Numbered from the stretch's first letter, positions 45,572 to 55,773 are shown. The stretch is 64,000 nt of DNA from Xanthomonas cassavae CFBP 4642 (GCF_000454545.1 NZ_CM002139.1:169148-233147), one strand, 5' to 3'. Notes: a model not told the origin generated them from the letters alone. A program made the numbers and translations.

Positions 45572-46009
45572 GTGAACGTATCGAACCCGTGCAGGCGATT
45601 TCCGCGCTCTGCGCGGGTTCGTACGCGTGCGCAATATACGGTTGTCTTCGACACCGCGCGTCGGACCTCCGATCCGCTGCTCAGCCTGCATTGGCGCACT
45701 GGCGATACGCCGCCGCGCCTGGGGATGGCCGTGTCGCGCAAGGTCGATACCCGTGCGGTCGGTCGTAACCGCATCAAGCGCGTCCTGCGCGATGCGATGC
45801 GCCACCTGCTGCCCGAGCTGGCCGGCGGCGACTACGTGATTGTCGCGCGTTCGGCAGCCGCCAAGGCGACCAATCCACAGATTCGCGACGCCTTTGTGCG
45901 TCTGCTGCGCCGTGCCGGCGCATTGCCCCTGCCTGCCGCGCCCGGCACAATGCCGCCCGCCAGGACGATGCACCCATCCTCCCTTTCCCCGATAGAGCCG
46001 GAACTGTAG
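45572..46009 (+). CDS. rnpA: Ribonuclease P protein component
   Basis: A 145-residue basic protein that helps the RNase P RNA remove 5' leaders from tRNA precursors. The family signature [15 protein letters not shown] is preceded by [15 protein letters not shown], and [19 protein letters not shown] forms the N-terminal strand. The GTG at 45572 gives [10 protein letters not shown], chosen as the usual start in Xanthomonas; a TTG at 45530 would extend it. The C-terminal tail is longer than in E. coli. The next gene, yidC, starts 25 bp later with no yidD between. Confidence 0.95.
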   Translation: MNVSNPCRRFPRSARVRTRAQYTVVFDTARRTSDPLLSLHWRTGDTPPRLGMAVSRKVDTRAVGRNRIKRVLRDAMRHLLPELAGGDYVIVARSAAAKATNPQIRDAFVRLLRRAGALPLPAAPGTMPPARTMHPSSLSPIEPEL

Positions 46010-46034
46010 TTCCGACTGAGCGAGTTGCTGCCCG

Positions 46035-47756
46035 ATGAACCAGACCCGCGTTTTCCTGATTTTTGCCTGGCTGATGGTCGCGGCGCTGCTGTGGATGGAG
46101 TGGGGCAAGGACAAGGCGGCGGCGAATGCACCTCCCGCAGTCGCCACGCAATCGGTACCGGCTGCGCGCGATCTGGATGCTGCGGCACCGTCGGCCAATG
46201 TGCCGGCGGCCCAGGCCCTTCCGCAGGCGGGCGTGCCGGCCGCTGTACCGGCGACCAGCACGACTGCCGCGATGCCGACCGCTGCCGGCCCTGCGCCGGT
46301 CATCACCCTGACCTCGGACGTACTGCGCCTGAAGCTGGATGGCCGCAGCGTGCTCGATGCCGAACTGCTGCAGTTCCCGCAGACCAAGGACGGCACCGCG
46401 CCGGTCAGCCTGCTGACCGAAGATGCCGCGCACCCCTATAACGCCACCAGCGGTTGGGCCAGCGAGCATTCGCCGGTACCGGGCGTGGGCGGCTTCCGTG
46501 CCGAGCAGCCGGGCACCGCATTCGAACTGGCCAAGGGCCAGAACACCCTGGTGGTGCCGTTTATCTGGAATGGCCCCAACGGCGTGTCGATCCGCCGCAC
46601 CTTCACTTTGGAGCGCGGTCGCTACGCGATCTCGATCAAGGACGAGGTGATCAACAAGAGCGGCGCGCCGTGGAACGGCTACGTATTCCGCAAGCTGGGC
46701 CGGGTGCCGACCATCCTCAGCCGCGGCATGACCAACCCGGATTCCTTCAGCTTCAACGGGGCGACCTGGTACAGCCCACAGGAAGGCTACGAGCGTCGTG
46801 CGTTCAAGGACTACATGGACGACGGTGGCCTGAATCGCCAGATCACCGGCGGCTGGGTGGCGCTGCTGCAGCACCACTTCTTCACCGCGTGGATTCCGCA
46901 GAAGGATCAAGCCTCGCTGTACGTGCTCAATCAGGACGGTCCACGTGACGTGGCCGAACTGCGTGGCCCGGCGTTCACCGTGGCGCCGGGCCAGACCGCC
47001 AGCACCGAAGCGCGCCTGTGGGTGGGCCCGAAGCTGGTCAGCCTGATCGCCAAGGAAGACGTGAAGGGCTTGGACCGTGTGGTCGACTACAGCCGCTTCT
47101 CGATCATGGCCATCATCGGCCAGGGTCTGTTCTGGGTGCTGAGCCATCTGCACAGCTTCCTGCACAACTGGGGCTGGGCCATCATCGGCCTGGTGGTGCT
47201 GCTGCGTCTGGCGCTGTATCCGCTGTCGGCCGCGCAGTACAAATCCGGTGCCAAGATGCGCCGCTTCCAGCCGCGCCTGGCGCAGCTCAAGGAGCGTTAC
47301 GGCGACGATCGCGTCAAGTACCAGCAGGCGACGATGGAGCTGTTCAAGAAGGAAAAGATCAACCCGATGGGCGGCTGCCTGCCGCTGCTGATCCAGATGC
47401 CGATCTTCTTCGCGCTGTACTGGGTGCTGGTGGAATCGGTGGAATTGCGCCAGGCGCCGTGGCTGGGCTGGATCCAGGACCTGACCGCGCGCGACCCGTA
47501 TTTCATCCTGCCGGTGCTCAACATCGCCATCATGTGGGCGACGCAGAAGCTGACCCCGACCCCGGGTATGGACCCGATGCAGGCCAAGATGATGCAGTTC
47601 ATGCCGCTGGTGTTCGGCGTCATGATGGCCTTCATGCCGGCCGGCCTGGTGCTGTACTGGGTGGTCAACGGCGGCCTGGGTCTGCTGATCCAGTGGTGGA
47701 TGATCCGCCAGCACGGCGAGAAGCCGAGCAAGATCATCCAGGCCAACGCCAAGTAA
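46035..47756 (+). CDS. yidC: Membrane protein insertase YidC
   Basis: A 573-residue inner-membrane insertase. The first membrane segment ([18 protein letters not shown]) is followed by an Ala/Pro linker and a large periplasmic domain (about residues 90-340, with [25 protein letters not shown] and [14 protein letters not shown]). The conserved five-helix core contains the basic cytoplasmic region [40 protein letters not shown], and [20 protein letters not shown]. The positively charged groove Arg is in the core. It helps insert membrane proteins with or without Sec. The frame is intact. Confidence 0.98.
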   Translation: MNQTRVFLIFAWLMVAALLWMEWGKDKAAANAPPAVATQSVPAARDLDAAAPSANVPAAQALPQAGVPAAVPATSTTAAMPTAAGPAPVITLTSDVLRLKLDGRSVLDAELLQFPQTKDGTAPVSLLTEDAAHPYNATSGWASEHSPVPGVGGFRAEQPGTAFELAKGQNTLVVPFIWNGPNGVSIRRTFTLERGRYAISIKDEVINKSGAPWNGYVFRKLGRVPTILSRGMTNPDSFSFNGATWYSPQEGYERRAFKDYMDDGGLNRQITGGWVALLQHHFFTAWIPQKDQASLYVLNQDGPRDVAELRGPAFTVAPGQTASTEARLWVGPKLVSLIAKEDVKGLDRVVDYSRFSIMAIIGQGLFWVLSHLHSFLHNWGWAIIGLVVLLRLALYPLSAAQYKSGAKMRRFQPRLAQLKERYGDDRVKYQQATMELFKKEKINPMGGCLPLLIQMPIFFALYWVLVESVELRQAPWLGWIQDLTARDPYFILPVLNIAIMWATQKLTPTPGMDPMQAKMMQFMPLVFGVMMAFMPAGLVLYWVVNGGLGLLIQWWMIRQHGEKPSKIIQANAK

Positions 47757-47770
47757 GCGCAGTTGCACAG

Positions 47771-47794
47771 AGCCCGCCGCAAGGCGGGCTTTCT
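47771..47794 (+). terminator. Hairpin after yidC
   Basis: AGCCCGCC-gcaa-GGCGGGCT followed by TTCT, 14 bp after the yidC stop. Confidence 0.75.
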
Positions 47795-47852
47795 GCATGC
47801 CGCCGCAGTTGCTGTCTGCCCTGTTGTCTTCAACGCCAAGGACGCCGTCGTG

Positions 47853-50552
47853 ATGTCATCGCCGCTGTATCGCCTGTTGCTGTGCGCCGGTTGTGCCGGA
47901 ATGCTGGCGATGGCCGGCTGCGGCAAGCAGACCGCCGGCGAGGCAGCGTCTGCTGCCAGCACCGCTGCGCCTGCCGCCAATGGCGCGCCAGCCGAAACCG
48001 ACAACGACGACGCACGCGCACTGATTGCGCAGCTGCGCGAGCAGCTGGATCGGCATCGCCGCATCATCGTGCTGCTGGCCGATGAGGCCAAGCAAAGCCC
48101 GCGCGATCGCGCCACGTCCAGCAGCGTGGGGCAGCAGTTGTTCCATGAAAATCTGGAACAGCGCGAACGCATCGCCGCACGCGTCGACACGGTTCTGGCA
48201 TCCAAGGACCCAACCCGCTTGACCACCATTGCCACGGTGCTGGACGAAGTGGAATCGGCGCCGGATCTGTACGATGCCGACCGCCTGGCGTTTCGCGAAG
48301 TGCTGCGCGATCTGCATGCGCGCATCGGTCGCGACTCTGCATTGCCGGCGGTGAAACTGCACCAGCGCATCGGTGAGGATCTGGAAGCGCTGGATGAGAT
48401 CGAGCGCAGCTACAACACCGAGCTGACGCAGATCTTCAGCCGCTTCGACCGCAGCCGCGCCATCGCGCCCAAGCGCGAGAAGTGGGACGACTACGTGGCG
48501 CATCTGCGCACGCTCTACACACGCGAAAAAATCCTGCGCGACCATGGCGTGGTGGAGCCGTATCCATTCTCGGCGCGCGACAACGAGAGCGAAGTGTTCG
48601 GCCGCGACCTGCCGCCCAAGACGGTGGTGCTGACCTTCGACGATGGTCCGCACAAAGCCTATACCGAAGAGATCGTAGCGATTCTCAAACGCTACGACGT
48701 GCCCGGGGTGTTCTTCGAAGTAGGGCGCAATCTCGGCAGCCTGGATGCTGCTGGCACACCCAAACTCGCGCCGCTGTCCAAGATCAGCCACACGCTGATG
48801 GAAGAAGGCTATGCCGTGGGCAACCACAGCCTGACCCATGCGCAGTTGTCCAAGACCACCGGCGATGCGCTGCGCAGCCAGGTGCTGGATACCGACACCT
48901 TGCTGCGTGCGGTGGACGACAAGCGCGCGCCGCTGTTCCGGTTTCCGTATGGCGCACGTAATGCAGAGGGCTTGCAGCTGCTGGGCGAAGCGGGTTTGAA
49001 ATCGATCATGTGGAACATCGATTCGCTGGACTGGGCCGACCCGGTGCCGGAATCGATCGTGCAGCGCGTGCTCGACCAGGTGAACAAGGAGCAGCGCGGC
49101 ATCGTGTTGTTCCATGACATCCACGACCGCGCAGTCAAAGCGCTGCCGCAGATTCTGGATCGTCTTATCGCTGATGGTTACCAGTTTGCCGGCTGGAATG
49201 GCCGCGAATTTTCCGTGGCGCGTGCGCCCAGCGCGGTGGTCGATGCCACGGTGACCACCGGCTACGCGAAATCCTGGGCGATCGTGATCGGCATCGACGA
49301 TTACGCGCTCTGGCCCAAGCTGGAATATGCGGCCAACGATGCGCAGGCGATCGCCAGCACCTTGACCGGGCCGTTGGGGTTTCCGTCTTCGCAGGTGATC
49401 GTGCTCAAGAACGCGCAGGCCACGCGCAACAACATCCTTGCCGCGTTCCACGACCGCCTTGGTGAAGGCCGCGCGCAGACCAACGACCGCGTGTTCGTGT
49501 TCTTTGCCGGGCATGGCGCCACGCGCCGGCTCGCCTCCGGGCGCGACCTGGGCTACATCATTCCGGTCGATTCGCATCCAGAGCATCTGGCCAGCGATGC
49601 AATCGCGATGAGCGATCTGCAGAACATTGCCGAAAGCCTGCAGGCCAAGCACGTCTTGTTCGTGATGGATGCGTGTTACAGCGGGCAGGGATTGACACGC
49701 GGCGGGCCAAGTTCCAGCGCGTATCTGCGCGAGAACGCGCGGCGTACCGCACGCCAGATGTTGACCGCCGGCGGTGCCGATCAACAAGTGGCCGATAGCG
49801 GGCCGAATGGGCATTCGGTGTTTACCTGGGTGTTGTTGCAGGCATTGGCCGGCAAGGGCGATCTCAATGGCGATGGCCTGATCACCGGCACCGAGCTGGC
49901 GGCGTATGTGGCACCGTCAGTGTCGGCAGTCTCGGCGCAGACACCGGCGTTCGGCAGTCTGCCGGGTTCGCAGGGCGGCGAGTTCGTGTTCAAGGTGCCC
50001 AGCGGCGAAGAATTTCTCACTGCCGATACCGCGCAGCTGTCGGCCGATGCGATTGCGCTCAACGGGCGCGTGGATGCTGCACGTCCCGCGCCGGCCCCGG
50101 CCGGTACCGCTGCCCCTGCGGCGCCGGTCACGGTGAAGACGCTGCAAGGCGGCGAAGCCAGGCTGGTGCTGCCGACGGCGGTGAAGAGCAGCGACCGCCA
50201 GCGCGCGCAGCTGGCCAACGAACGAGGCCTGCAGCTGTACAAGGAAAAACGCTATGCCGACGCCGCCGAACAATTTGCCGAGGCATTGAAGCTGCGTCCG
50301 GACTTCGCGCTGGCTGCCAACAACCTGGGCTTTGTGTACTACCGTCAGCAACGTTATGCCGAAGCGGCGCGTTGGCTGGAAAACACCGTGAAGATCGACC
50401 CCTCGCGTGCAGTGGCCTATCTCAATCTTGGCGATGCCCATGCCAAGGCCGGCGATCGCGAGAAGGCGCGCACGGCGTACTCCACCTATCTGGAACTGCA
50501 GCCGCAAGGCAGCGGTGCAGAGCAGGCGCGTACCCAGCTGCAGGCGCTGTGA
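47853..50552 (+). CDS. Lipoprotein fusing NodB polysaccharide deacetylase, caspase-like peptidase and TPRs
   Basis: An 899-residue lipoprotein (lipobox MAGC at about residue 22). Residues 45-240 form a helical region. A NodB deacetylase domain has TFDDGPHK (261-268), GNHSLTH (323-329, metal His pair), RFPYGARN, DSLDWADP and VLFHDIH. A caspase/metacaspase (C14) domain starts at KSWAIVIGIDDYALW (about 472) with the catalytic His in FFAGHGA (His554) and Cys in MDACYSG (Cys608), then an EF-hand-like loop DLNGDGLITGTE (670-681). Three TPRs occupy about residues 785-890. All catalytic residues are present. NodB enzymes deacetylate N-acetyl sugars and metacaspases cut after Arg/Lys; the joint purpose is unknown. 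ATG 47853 lies 96 bp after yidC. Confidence 0.9.
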   Translation: MSSPLYRLLLCAGCAGMLAMAGCGKQTAGEAASAASTAAPAANGAPAETDNDDARALIAQLREQLDRHRRIIVLLADEAKQSPRDRATSSSVGQQLFHENLEQRERIAARVDTVLASKDPTRLTTIATVLDEVESAPDLYDADRLAFREVLRDLHARIGRDSALPAVKLHQRIGEDLEALDEIERSYNTELTQIFSRFDRSRAIAPKREKWDDYVAHLRTLYTREKILRDHGVVEPYPFSARDNESEVFGRDLPPKTVVLTFDDGPHKAYTEEIVAILKRYDVPGVFFEVGRNLGSLDAAGTPKLAPLSKISHTLMEEGYAVGNHSLTHAQLSKTTGDALRSQVLDTDTLLRAVDDKRAPLFRFPYGARNAEGLQLLGEAGLKSIMWNIDSLDWADPVPESIVQRVLDQVNKEQRGIVLFHDIHDRAVKALPQILDRLIADGYQFAGWNGREFSVARAPSAVVDATVTTGYAKSWAIVIGIDDYALWPKLEYAANDAQAIASTLTGPLGFPSSQVIVLKNAQATRNNILAAFHDRLGEGRAQTNDRVFVFFAGHGATRRLASGRDLGYIIPVDSHPEHLASDAIAMSDLQNIAESLQAKHVLFVMDACYSGQGLTRGGPSSSAYLRENARRTARQMLTAGGADQQVADSGPNGHSVFTWVLLQALAGKGDLNGDGLITGTELAAYVAPSVSAVSAQTPAFGSLPGSQGGEFVFKVPSGEEFLTADTAQLSADAIALNGRVDAARPAPAPAGTAAPAAPVTVKTLQGGEARLVLPTAVKSSDRQRAQLANERGLQLYKEKRYADAAEQFAEALKLRPDFALAANNLGFVYYRQQRYAEAARWLENTVKIDPSRAVAYLNLGDAHAKAGDREKARTAYSTYLELQPQGSGAEQARTQLQAL

Positions 50553-50713
50553 TTCCATACGGCTGACGCATTGCAGCGAAGCTTGTCAGCAGAACGCGCC
50601 CTGGGATGGAGGCGTGATACGCCAAGGACGCGCATCGGCTGGAGGCCGCCGCCGGCCGCGCGGTCGATGCGTCACCGCGGCCGTCTTCTTCAATCCACGT
50701 CAGAGCAGTGCCC

Positions 50714-52054
50714 ATGTCGTCTTCCACGTCCACCATCGTTGCCATCGCCAGTGCCGCCGGAGCCGGTGGCGTAGGAATCGTGCGCCTGTCCGGGCCGCAG
50801 GCGATGCAGATCGCGGCGGGACTGGGCATTGCGCCGATGCAACCACGGCAGGCGCAGTACGCGCGCTTTCGTGACGCGCAGGGCCAGGTCATCGACGATG
50901 GCATCGCCCTGTGGTTCAAGGCGCCACGCAGTTTTACCGGTGAAGACGTGGTGGAGCTGCAGGGCCATGGCAGCCCAGTGTTGTTGCGTCAGTTGGTCGC
51001 GCGCTGCGTTGCGCTGGGCGCACGCCAGGCACGAGCGGGTGAGTTCAGTGAGCGCGCCTTCCTCAACGGCAAGCTCGACCTGGCCCAGGCCGAGGCGATC
51101 GCCGACCTGATCGCCGCTGGCGACGTGCGTGCCGCACGTGCCGCGCGGCGTTCGCTGGATGGCGTGTTTTCGCGCCGCATCGAGGCGGTGAGCGAGCAGC
51201 TGACGCGACTGCGCGTGCATGTGGAGGCGGCGATCGATTTCGCCGACGAGCCGCTCGATACCCTGGGTGGCTCGCAGGTACGCGACGGGCTCCGACAGGC
51301 GCGGACAGTGCTGGCGCAGCTGCTGCGTGACGCAGAACGCGGACGCAAGTTGCGCGATGGCCTGCATGCGGTGCTGATCGGCCCACCCAATGCCGGCAAG
51401 AGTTCGCTGCTCAATGCATTGGCCGGCAGCGACCGTGCGATCGTCACCGATGTCGCCGGCACCACCCGCGACACCCTGCATGAAGCCATCCAGCTCGATG
51501 GCTTCGAACTGACCCTGGTCGATACCGCCGGCCTGCGCGACGGCGGCGATGCGATCGAGCGCGAAGGCATGCGCCGCGCGCGCGCCGAGCTCGAACGTGC
51601 CGATCTGGCACTGGTGGTGCTGGATGCGCGCGACCCGCAGGCTGCGCATGAGGCGATCGGCGATGCCATCGATGCCGTGCCACGCCAGCTGTGGATCCAC
51701 AACAAATGCGATCTGCTGGCCGACAGCACGCCGTTGGGCAGCGATGCGATTGCGGTTTCGGCCATCACCGGGCACGGGCTGGAGCAATTACACACCCGGC
51801 TACGCGACTTGGCACTTGGCGATGCAAGCGACAGCGCGGATGGTGAATTCTCCGCACGCACCCGCCATGTGGAAGCGCTGCGCCGCGCCGAACAACACGC
51901 CGATGCCGCCGACCTGGAACTGGGCTTCGAACAACTCGAACTGGCCGCCGAAGAACTGCGCTTGGCGCATGCAGCACTGGGCGAGATCACCGGCAAGATG
52001 AGCGCCGACGAGTTGCTGGGTCAGATCTTCTCGAGCTTCTGCATCGGGAAGTGA
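50714..52054 (+). CDS. mnmE: tRNA modification GTPase MnmE
   Basis: A 446-residue GTPase which, with MnmG, installs the carboxymethylaminomethyl group on U34 of certain tRNAs. The N-terminal folate-binding domain begins [20 protein letters not shown]. The G domain has [12 protein letters not shown] (about residues 222-233), [17 protein letters not shown] and NKCD. The protein ends FCIGK, with the functional Cys near the C-terminus. ATG 50714 is chosen; a GTG six bases upstream is also in frame. Its last 18 bp are the likely attachment site of the downstream island. Confidence 0.98.
   Translation: MSSSTSTIVAIASAAGAGGVGIVRLSGPQAMQIAAGLGIAPMQPRQAQYARFRDAQGQVIDDGIALWFKAPRSFTGEDVVELQGHGSPVLLRQLVARCVALGARQARAGEFSERAFLNGKLDLAQAEAIADLIAAGDVRAARAARRSLDGVFSRRIEAVSEQLTRLRVHVEAAIDFADEPLDTLGGSQVRDGLRQARTVLAQLLRDAERGRKLRDGLHAVLIGPPNAGKSSLLNALAGSDRAIVTDVAGTTRDTLHEAIQLDGFELTLVDTAGLRDGGDAIEREGMRRARAELERADLALVVLDARDPQAAHEAIGDAIDAVPRQLWIHNKCDLLADSTPLGSDAIAVSAITGHGLEQLHTRLRDLALGDASDSADGEFSARTRHVEALRRAEQHADAADLELGFEQLELAAEELRLAHAALGEITGKMSADELLGQIFSSFCIGK
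52037..52054 (+). other. Candidate attachment site: last 18 bp of mnmE
   Basis: TTCTGCATCGGGAAGTGA includes the mnmE stop codon. The corresponding last 18 bp of trmE/mnmE is the known integration site of Salmonella genomic island 1. Here an integrase gene begins 185 bp later, supporting use as attL. The second copy was not found and probably lies beyond 64000. Confidence 0.5.
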
Positions 52055-52167
52055 GATGGTGTCCAATGACATCCACTGACGTCTTCAGATTGGCTTTAAA
52101 TCAGCGTATATAAAGGAATCTTTGTCTACTGACGAATTCGGTGATACAGTCGAAGCCACTCACTGAT

Positions 52168-52226
52168 ATGTCCAAGTTTGACACCAAGTAGTGGGATATA
52201 TGCTCTCCATCCCTCTACTTGGACAT
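52168..52226. repeat. 10-bp inverted repeat upstream of the integrase
   Basis: ATGTCCAAGT (52168-52177) and ACTTGGACAT (52217-52226) are perfect inverses 39 bp apart, close to the island end. They may be integrase or regulator binding sites. Confidence 0.5.
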
Positions 52227-52238
52227 GCGGAGAATGAG

Positions 52239-53444
52239 ATGGCACTGACCGATACCGTGCTCAAGGCACTCAAGCCCAGGGACAAGACCTATACGGTTAC
52301 CGATGACAGGGGGCTGTATGTGGAGGTCTTCCCGACCGGGGGCGTCGTCTGGCGCTACCGCTACCGGCTGAATGGCAAGTACGAGAAGCTGACGCTGGGT
52401 AAGTACCCCGCGCTGACGCTGAAGAACGCACGCCTGAAGCGGGACGAGGCAGCCCACCAGGTGGCGATGGGAGAGTCACCGGCAAAGAAGAAGCAGCAGA
52501 AGAAGGTGGCAGGCGCAGAAGACGCCACCGTGGCCGACTTCGCCGAACGCTTCTTCAAGGACATCCAGTCACGCGACCGCAAGAACGTGACCATGCCCCG
52601 CCGCTACCTGTAAAAGGACATCCTGCCGCATATCGGCAGCAAGCCGATCCGGGACATCACCGCCGAGGACGTACGCAGCGTCATCTGGCGCAAGAAGGAA
52701 CAAGGCTTCGATGCCGCCGCCGGCCAGGTGCGCGGCCTGCTCAAGCGCATGTTCGACTACGCACTGACCTGCGGCCTGATCCAGGCCAACCCGGTCATGG
52801 CCCTGCCGATGCGGCACGTCTACCGCGCAGCAGCCCGCGACCGGGCGCTGACGCCGGACGAGATCCGGCAGTTCCTGCGCGCCATGCAGACCTCCAACAT
52901 CCGCCGCCAGTTCAAGATCGCCTTCCAGTTGATCCTGATGACCCTGGTGCGCAAGTCCGAGTTGATGCTGGCGCAGTGGAAGGACGTGCATCTGGACGAA
53001 GGCGAATGGCACATCCCGGTCGAGAACTCCAAGACCGGCAAGCCGCACATCGTCTACCTGTCCACCCAGACGCAGATTCTGTTCAAGGAGCTCAAGCCGC
53101 TGGCCAGCAGCAGCGTCTGGGTGTTGCCGGGGCGTGGCACCCTGGCCAAGCCCTTCGCCAGCAATGCACTGAACCAGGCGTTGAAGGTGTCATTACAGGG
53201 GCAGGAGATTCCTGCCTTCACCATCCACGACCTGCGGCGCACCGCATCGACGCTGCTGCACGAACAGGGCTGGCCTTCGGACGTGGTGGAGAAGGCGCTG
53301 AACCACACCATTGGCGGCGTGCGCGGTGTCTACAACCGGGCGGAGTACGCCGAGCAGCGGCGGGAGATGTTGCAGGCGTGGTCGGATTACATCGACAGGC
53401 TGGTGCCGTCGGCAAATCTGGTGATCGGCGCCGCTTCGGCTTGA
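52239..53444 (+). pseudogene. int: Tyrosine integrase with an internal stop codon
   Basis: The frame encodes 401 residues of a phage/island integrase, interrupted by TAA at 52611-52613. Reading through it gives MPRRYL-stop-KDILPHIGSKPIRDITAEDV with no shift, where relatives have Glu, so GAA to TAA is the likely change. The N-terminal DUF4102-type arm-binding domain (VLKALKPRDKTYTVTDDRGL) and the catalytic residues (Arg in LVRKSELM, HDLRRT, LNH, Tyr in VYNRAEY) are otherwise present. ATG 52239 follows GGAG. The intact C-terminal part alone could not be expected to recombine normally. Confidence 0.88.
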
Positions 53445-53543
53445 GGGTAGCCTTTTCCTTTTCCGAGTAGGGCCGTTGTCCCTTGGTCTCCATTCACTTA
53501 TCGCCTTTTTCATCTTCCCTTTGGCCGGGCCAAGCCCGGCAAT

Positions 53544-54596
53544 TCATTTTGTCTTCCTGCTACTTTTGCCCGGCTTGGGCAGCGCCTTGGCGGCGTCCTC
53601 CAACGCTCGTACATTGGCATCTGCACCTTCAGCCTCCAACAAGGCCCGCCGCTGGACGGCGAACTGCTCATATTGGTTCTCAGCGTGGGCGTCGGCCTGC
53701 TTCTTGGAGATGCGGCCTGCGCCGGTGAGCACATCGCGTTCGTTGAAGGTCAGGAAGGCATCGAGCCGCTCCGCCCAGTCCTTCAGGAACACCTCCTTGC
53801 GCCGACGAGCCTGATCCTCGGCAAAGTCCAGCCACATCGTGACGATGCGGTTGAGTTCGCTGATTTCCGATTCCCGCAGGTAATTCTTGGCAACGGTCAC
53901 ATCGGCCTTCTGTACGCTGCCGGATTTCCAGGTCGTCAGCCCCATGTTGGGCTGGCGGCTGTCGGCATGCTCGGCTATCAGTTCGGCGGCGGTCTTGCCT
54001 GTGACGGCGAAGTGCAGCTTGTTCTGGATAAAGCGGAAGAACTGGGTGGTTTCCGGTAGCGTGGGCGAATAGTCCGCTGCCATCGAAAATATCTCGCGCA
54101 CTCGCAGGTACATCCGGCGTTCGCTGGCCCGGATGTCGCGGATACGTTCGAGCAGCTCGTCGAAACGGTCGGGAACGGCGGAACCGGCGACGGGCGGATT
54201 CTTCAGGCGTTCGTCGTCCAGCGTGAAGCCCTTGACCAGGTACTCAGCCAGGCGCTCCGTAGCCCAGCGGCGGAATTGGGTGCCGCGCGGCGAGCGCACC
54301 CGGTAGCCGACCGCCAGAATCGCCTCCAGGCTGTAGTAGGCCACCCGGTAGTTCTTGCCGTCAGAGGCAGTTGTCAACCATTGGTTGACAACTGCCTCGG
54401 GCCGCAGCTCCCCCTCGGCAAAGATCGCCTTCAGGTGTTTGGCAACGTTCTGCTTGCTGGTCTGGAACAGCTCGGCCATGCCCGCCTGCGGCAGCCACAG
54501 TGTATCGGCCACGAAGCGGCATTCGACGCGGGTTCGCCCGTCCTCGGTCTCGTAGAGTAGGAATTCGCCGGGCAGAGGCTGAAGTTGGTCGGTCAT
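53544..54596 (-). CDS. rhuM: RhuM family protein
   Basis: A 350-residue protein of the RhuM ('virulence protein') family. The N-terminal part has CRFVADTLWLPQAGMAELFQ and TSKQNVAKHLKAIFAEGE, a winged-helix-like region, then the family signature YSLEAILAVGYRVRSPRGTQ and FRRWATERLAEYLVKGF. The C-terminal part has TGKTAAELIAEHADSRQPNM, a second family segment, and a coiled tail. Function is unknown, but rhuM genes commonly accompany type I restriction loci, as here. ATG 54596 is chosen; the frame extends upstream into old hsdR sequence. The coding region contains a 35-bp palindrome. Confidence 0.85.
   Translation of the reverse strand: MTDQLQPLPGEFLLYETEDGRTRVECRFVADTLWLPQAGMAELFQTSKQNVAKHLKAIFAEGELRPEAVVNQWLTTASDGKNYRVAYYSLEAILAVGYRVRSPRGTQFRRWATERLAEYLVKGFTLDDERLKNPPVAGSAVPDRFDELLERIRDIRASERRMYLRVREIFSMAADYSPTLPETTQFFRFIQNKLHFAVTGKTAAELIAEHADSRQPNMGLTTWKSGSVQKADVTVAKNYLRESEISELNRIVTMWLDFAEDQARRRKEVFLKDWAERLDAFLTFNERDVLTGAGRISKKQADAHAENQYEQFAVQRRALLEAEGADANVRALEDAAKALPKPGKSSRKTK
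54364..54398. repeat. 35-bp perfect palindrome inside rhuM
   Basis: Arms of 17 bp (GAGGCAGTTGTCAACCA) are exact inverses separated by one T. It encodes EAVVNQWLTTA of RhuM and could form a very stable hairpin or cruciform. Confidence 0.9.
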
Positions 54597-54698
54597 AAGC
54601 AATACCCGTGCGAAATTTGCAGGAGAGCAGGAAGATCCCTCATCTATCTGCCCCTTAGGCCCACCCGGCTGACAGTGCTTCCGCCTGCTGCAACACTG

Positions 54699-55773
54699 GG
54701 CGGTCTCAACTTGCAAGTGCAACACGTGAGTTGAATTGAGCGATCTCTTCTTCCAGCGCCTGGTTCGGCGTCTTCCAGCCAAGCGTCTGCCGTGGCCGGG
54801 CGTTCATCAGGTCGGCGACGTTGTTGAGATACTCCTGGCTCGCCTTGGACAAGTCCGCGCCTTTTGGCATGAACTGGCGCAGCAGGCCGTTGGTGTTCTC
54901 ATTGCTGCCGCGCTGCCAGGGCGCATGTGGATCGGCGAACCAAAGATCGATGTTGAGCCGCTTCATCAGCTCTGGATAACACGTCATCTCGGTTCCGCGG
55001 TCATAGGTGAGGCTTCCCAGTAGGAAACGCGGCAGCTTCTTCATCTGTCGCGTGAAGCCCTCCAGCGCATCCTGTGCAGTACAGCCATCCATCTTGCACA
55101 GCACCACAAAGCGCGTCTTTCGCTCCACCAGCGTGCCTACGCACGAGCGGTTGAAAGCCCCTTTGATCAGGTCGCCTTCCCAGTGCCCAGGAATCAAGCG
55201 CTGCGCCACCTCTTCAGGCCGATGGACGATACGCAGCTCCTCCGGCACCCACGTGCGCTTGGCAGCGGTTGTACGGCGCAAGCCTCGCGTCGGCTTGTGC
55301 TGACGAAGCGCCTCCACAAGCTCTTTCTTCAAACCACCACGCGGATGCGCGTAGATAGCGGCGTAGATTGTTTCGTGACTCACGCGTTGACTTGGATCAT
55401 CCGGATGCATGGCCTTGAGCTTGGCAGCAATTTGCTGGGGCGACCAACGATACAGAACCAAGTCGTCACGCACCTGCTGAAAGAGCGCACTGCCTTCAAC
55501 AAGCCGGCGCCTTCGAACGCACGCTCTGCGGCGCAGCCGATAGTTGCTGGCTGCGCTGGTTGCCGCATAGACAGGTTCGCCCTGTCGCCTTATCTCGCGC
55601 GACAGGGTGGACGCACTGCGATTGAGTCGCCTTGCAATGGAGTTGATGCTCATTCCGTTACCGAGTTCAATTTGAAGCAAAGCGCGTTCTTCGGAACCCA
55701 GGTGCCTGTACTGTGTGCCCATGCCGCTACCCTACGTCAAGGCGGGGTGTTGCACTTGGAAGTTGAGTCTAAG
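54699..55773 (-). mobile_element. IS30 family insertion sequence in hsdR
   Basis: A 1075-bp element with inverted repeats CTCAACTTGCAAGTGCAACA (54705-54725) and, in reverse, CTCAACTTCCAAGTGCAACA (55747-55767), 20 of 21 bp matching. A CTG duplication (54696-54698 and 55774-55776) is the inferred target repeat. Removing the element plus one CTG restores the hsdR frame. Confidence 0.85.
54706..55722 (-). CDS. IS30 family transposase
   Basis: A 338-residue DDE transposase. The N-terminal helix-turn-helix is SINSIARRLNRSASTLSREI. The catalytic core is visible in GHWEGDLIKG (first Asp), LTYDRGTEM (second Asp) and WQRGSNENTNGLLRQFMPKG (Glu), the standard IS30 signature. The frame is complete, so the element may be mobile. 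It lies on the same strand as the hsdR it interrupts. Confidence 0.95.
   Translation of the reverse strand: MGTQYRHLGSEERALLQIELGNGMSINSIARRLNRSASTLSREIRRQGEPVYAATSAASNYRLRRRACVRRRRLVEGSALFQQVRDDLVLYRWSPQQIAAKLKAMHPDDPSQRVSHETIYAAIYAHPRGGLKKELVEALRQHKPTRGLRRTTAAKRTWVPEELRIVHRPEEVAQRLIPGHWEGDLIKGAFNRSCVGTLVERKTRFVVLCKMDGCTAQDALEGFTRQMKKLPRFLLGSLTYDRGTEMTCYPELMKRLNIDLWFADPHAPWQRGSNENTNGLLRQFMPKGADLSKASQEYLNNVADLMNARPRQTLGWKTPNQALEEEIAQFNSRVALAS

Noticed and set aside
45774..47798. Long minus-strand frame opposite yidC and rnpA
   Set aside because: Antisense shadow; no motif, while yidC on the other strand is complete.
52055..52238. tRNA gene as the island's insertion site
   Set aside because: No cloverleaf or T-loop sequence was seen between mnmE and the integrase; the mnmE end is the better candidate.
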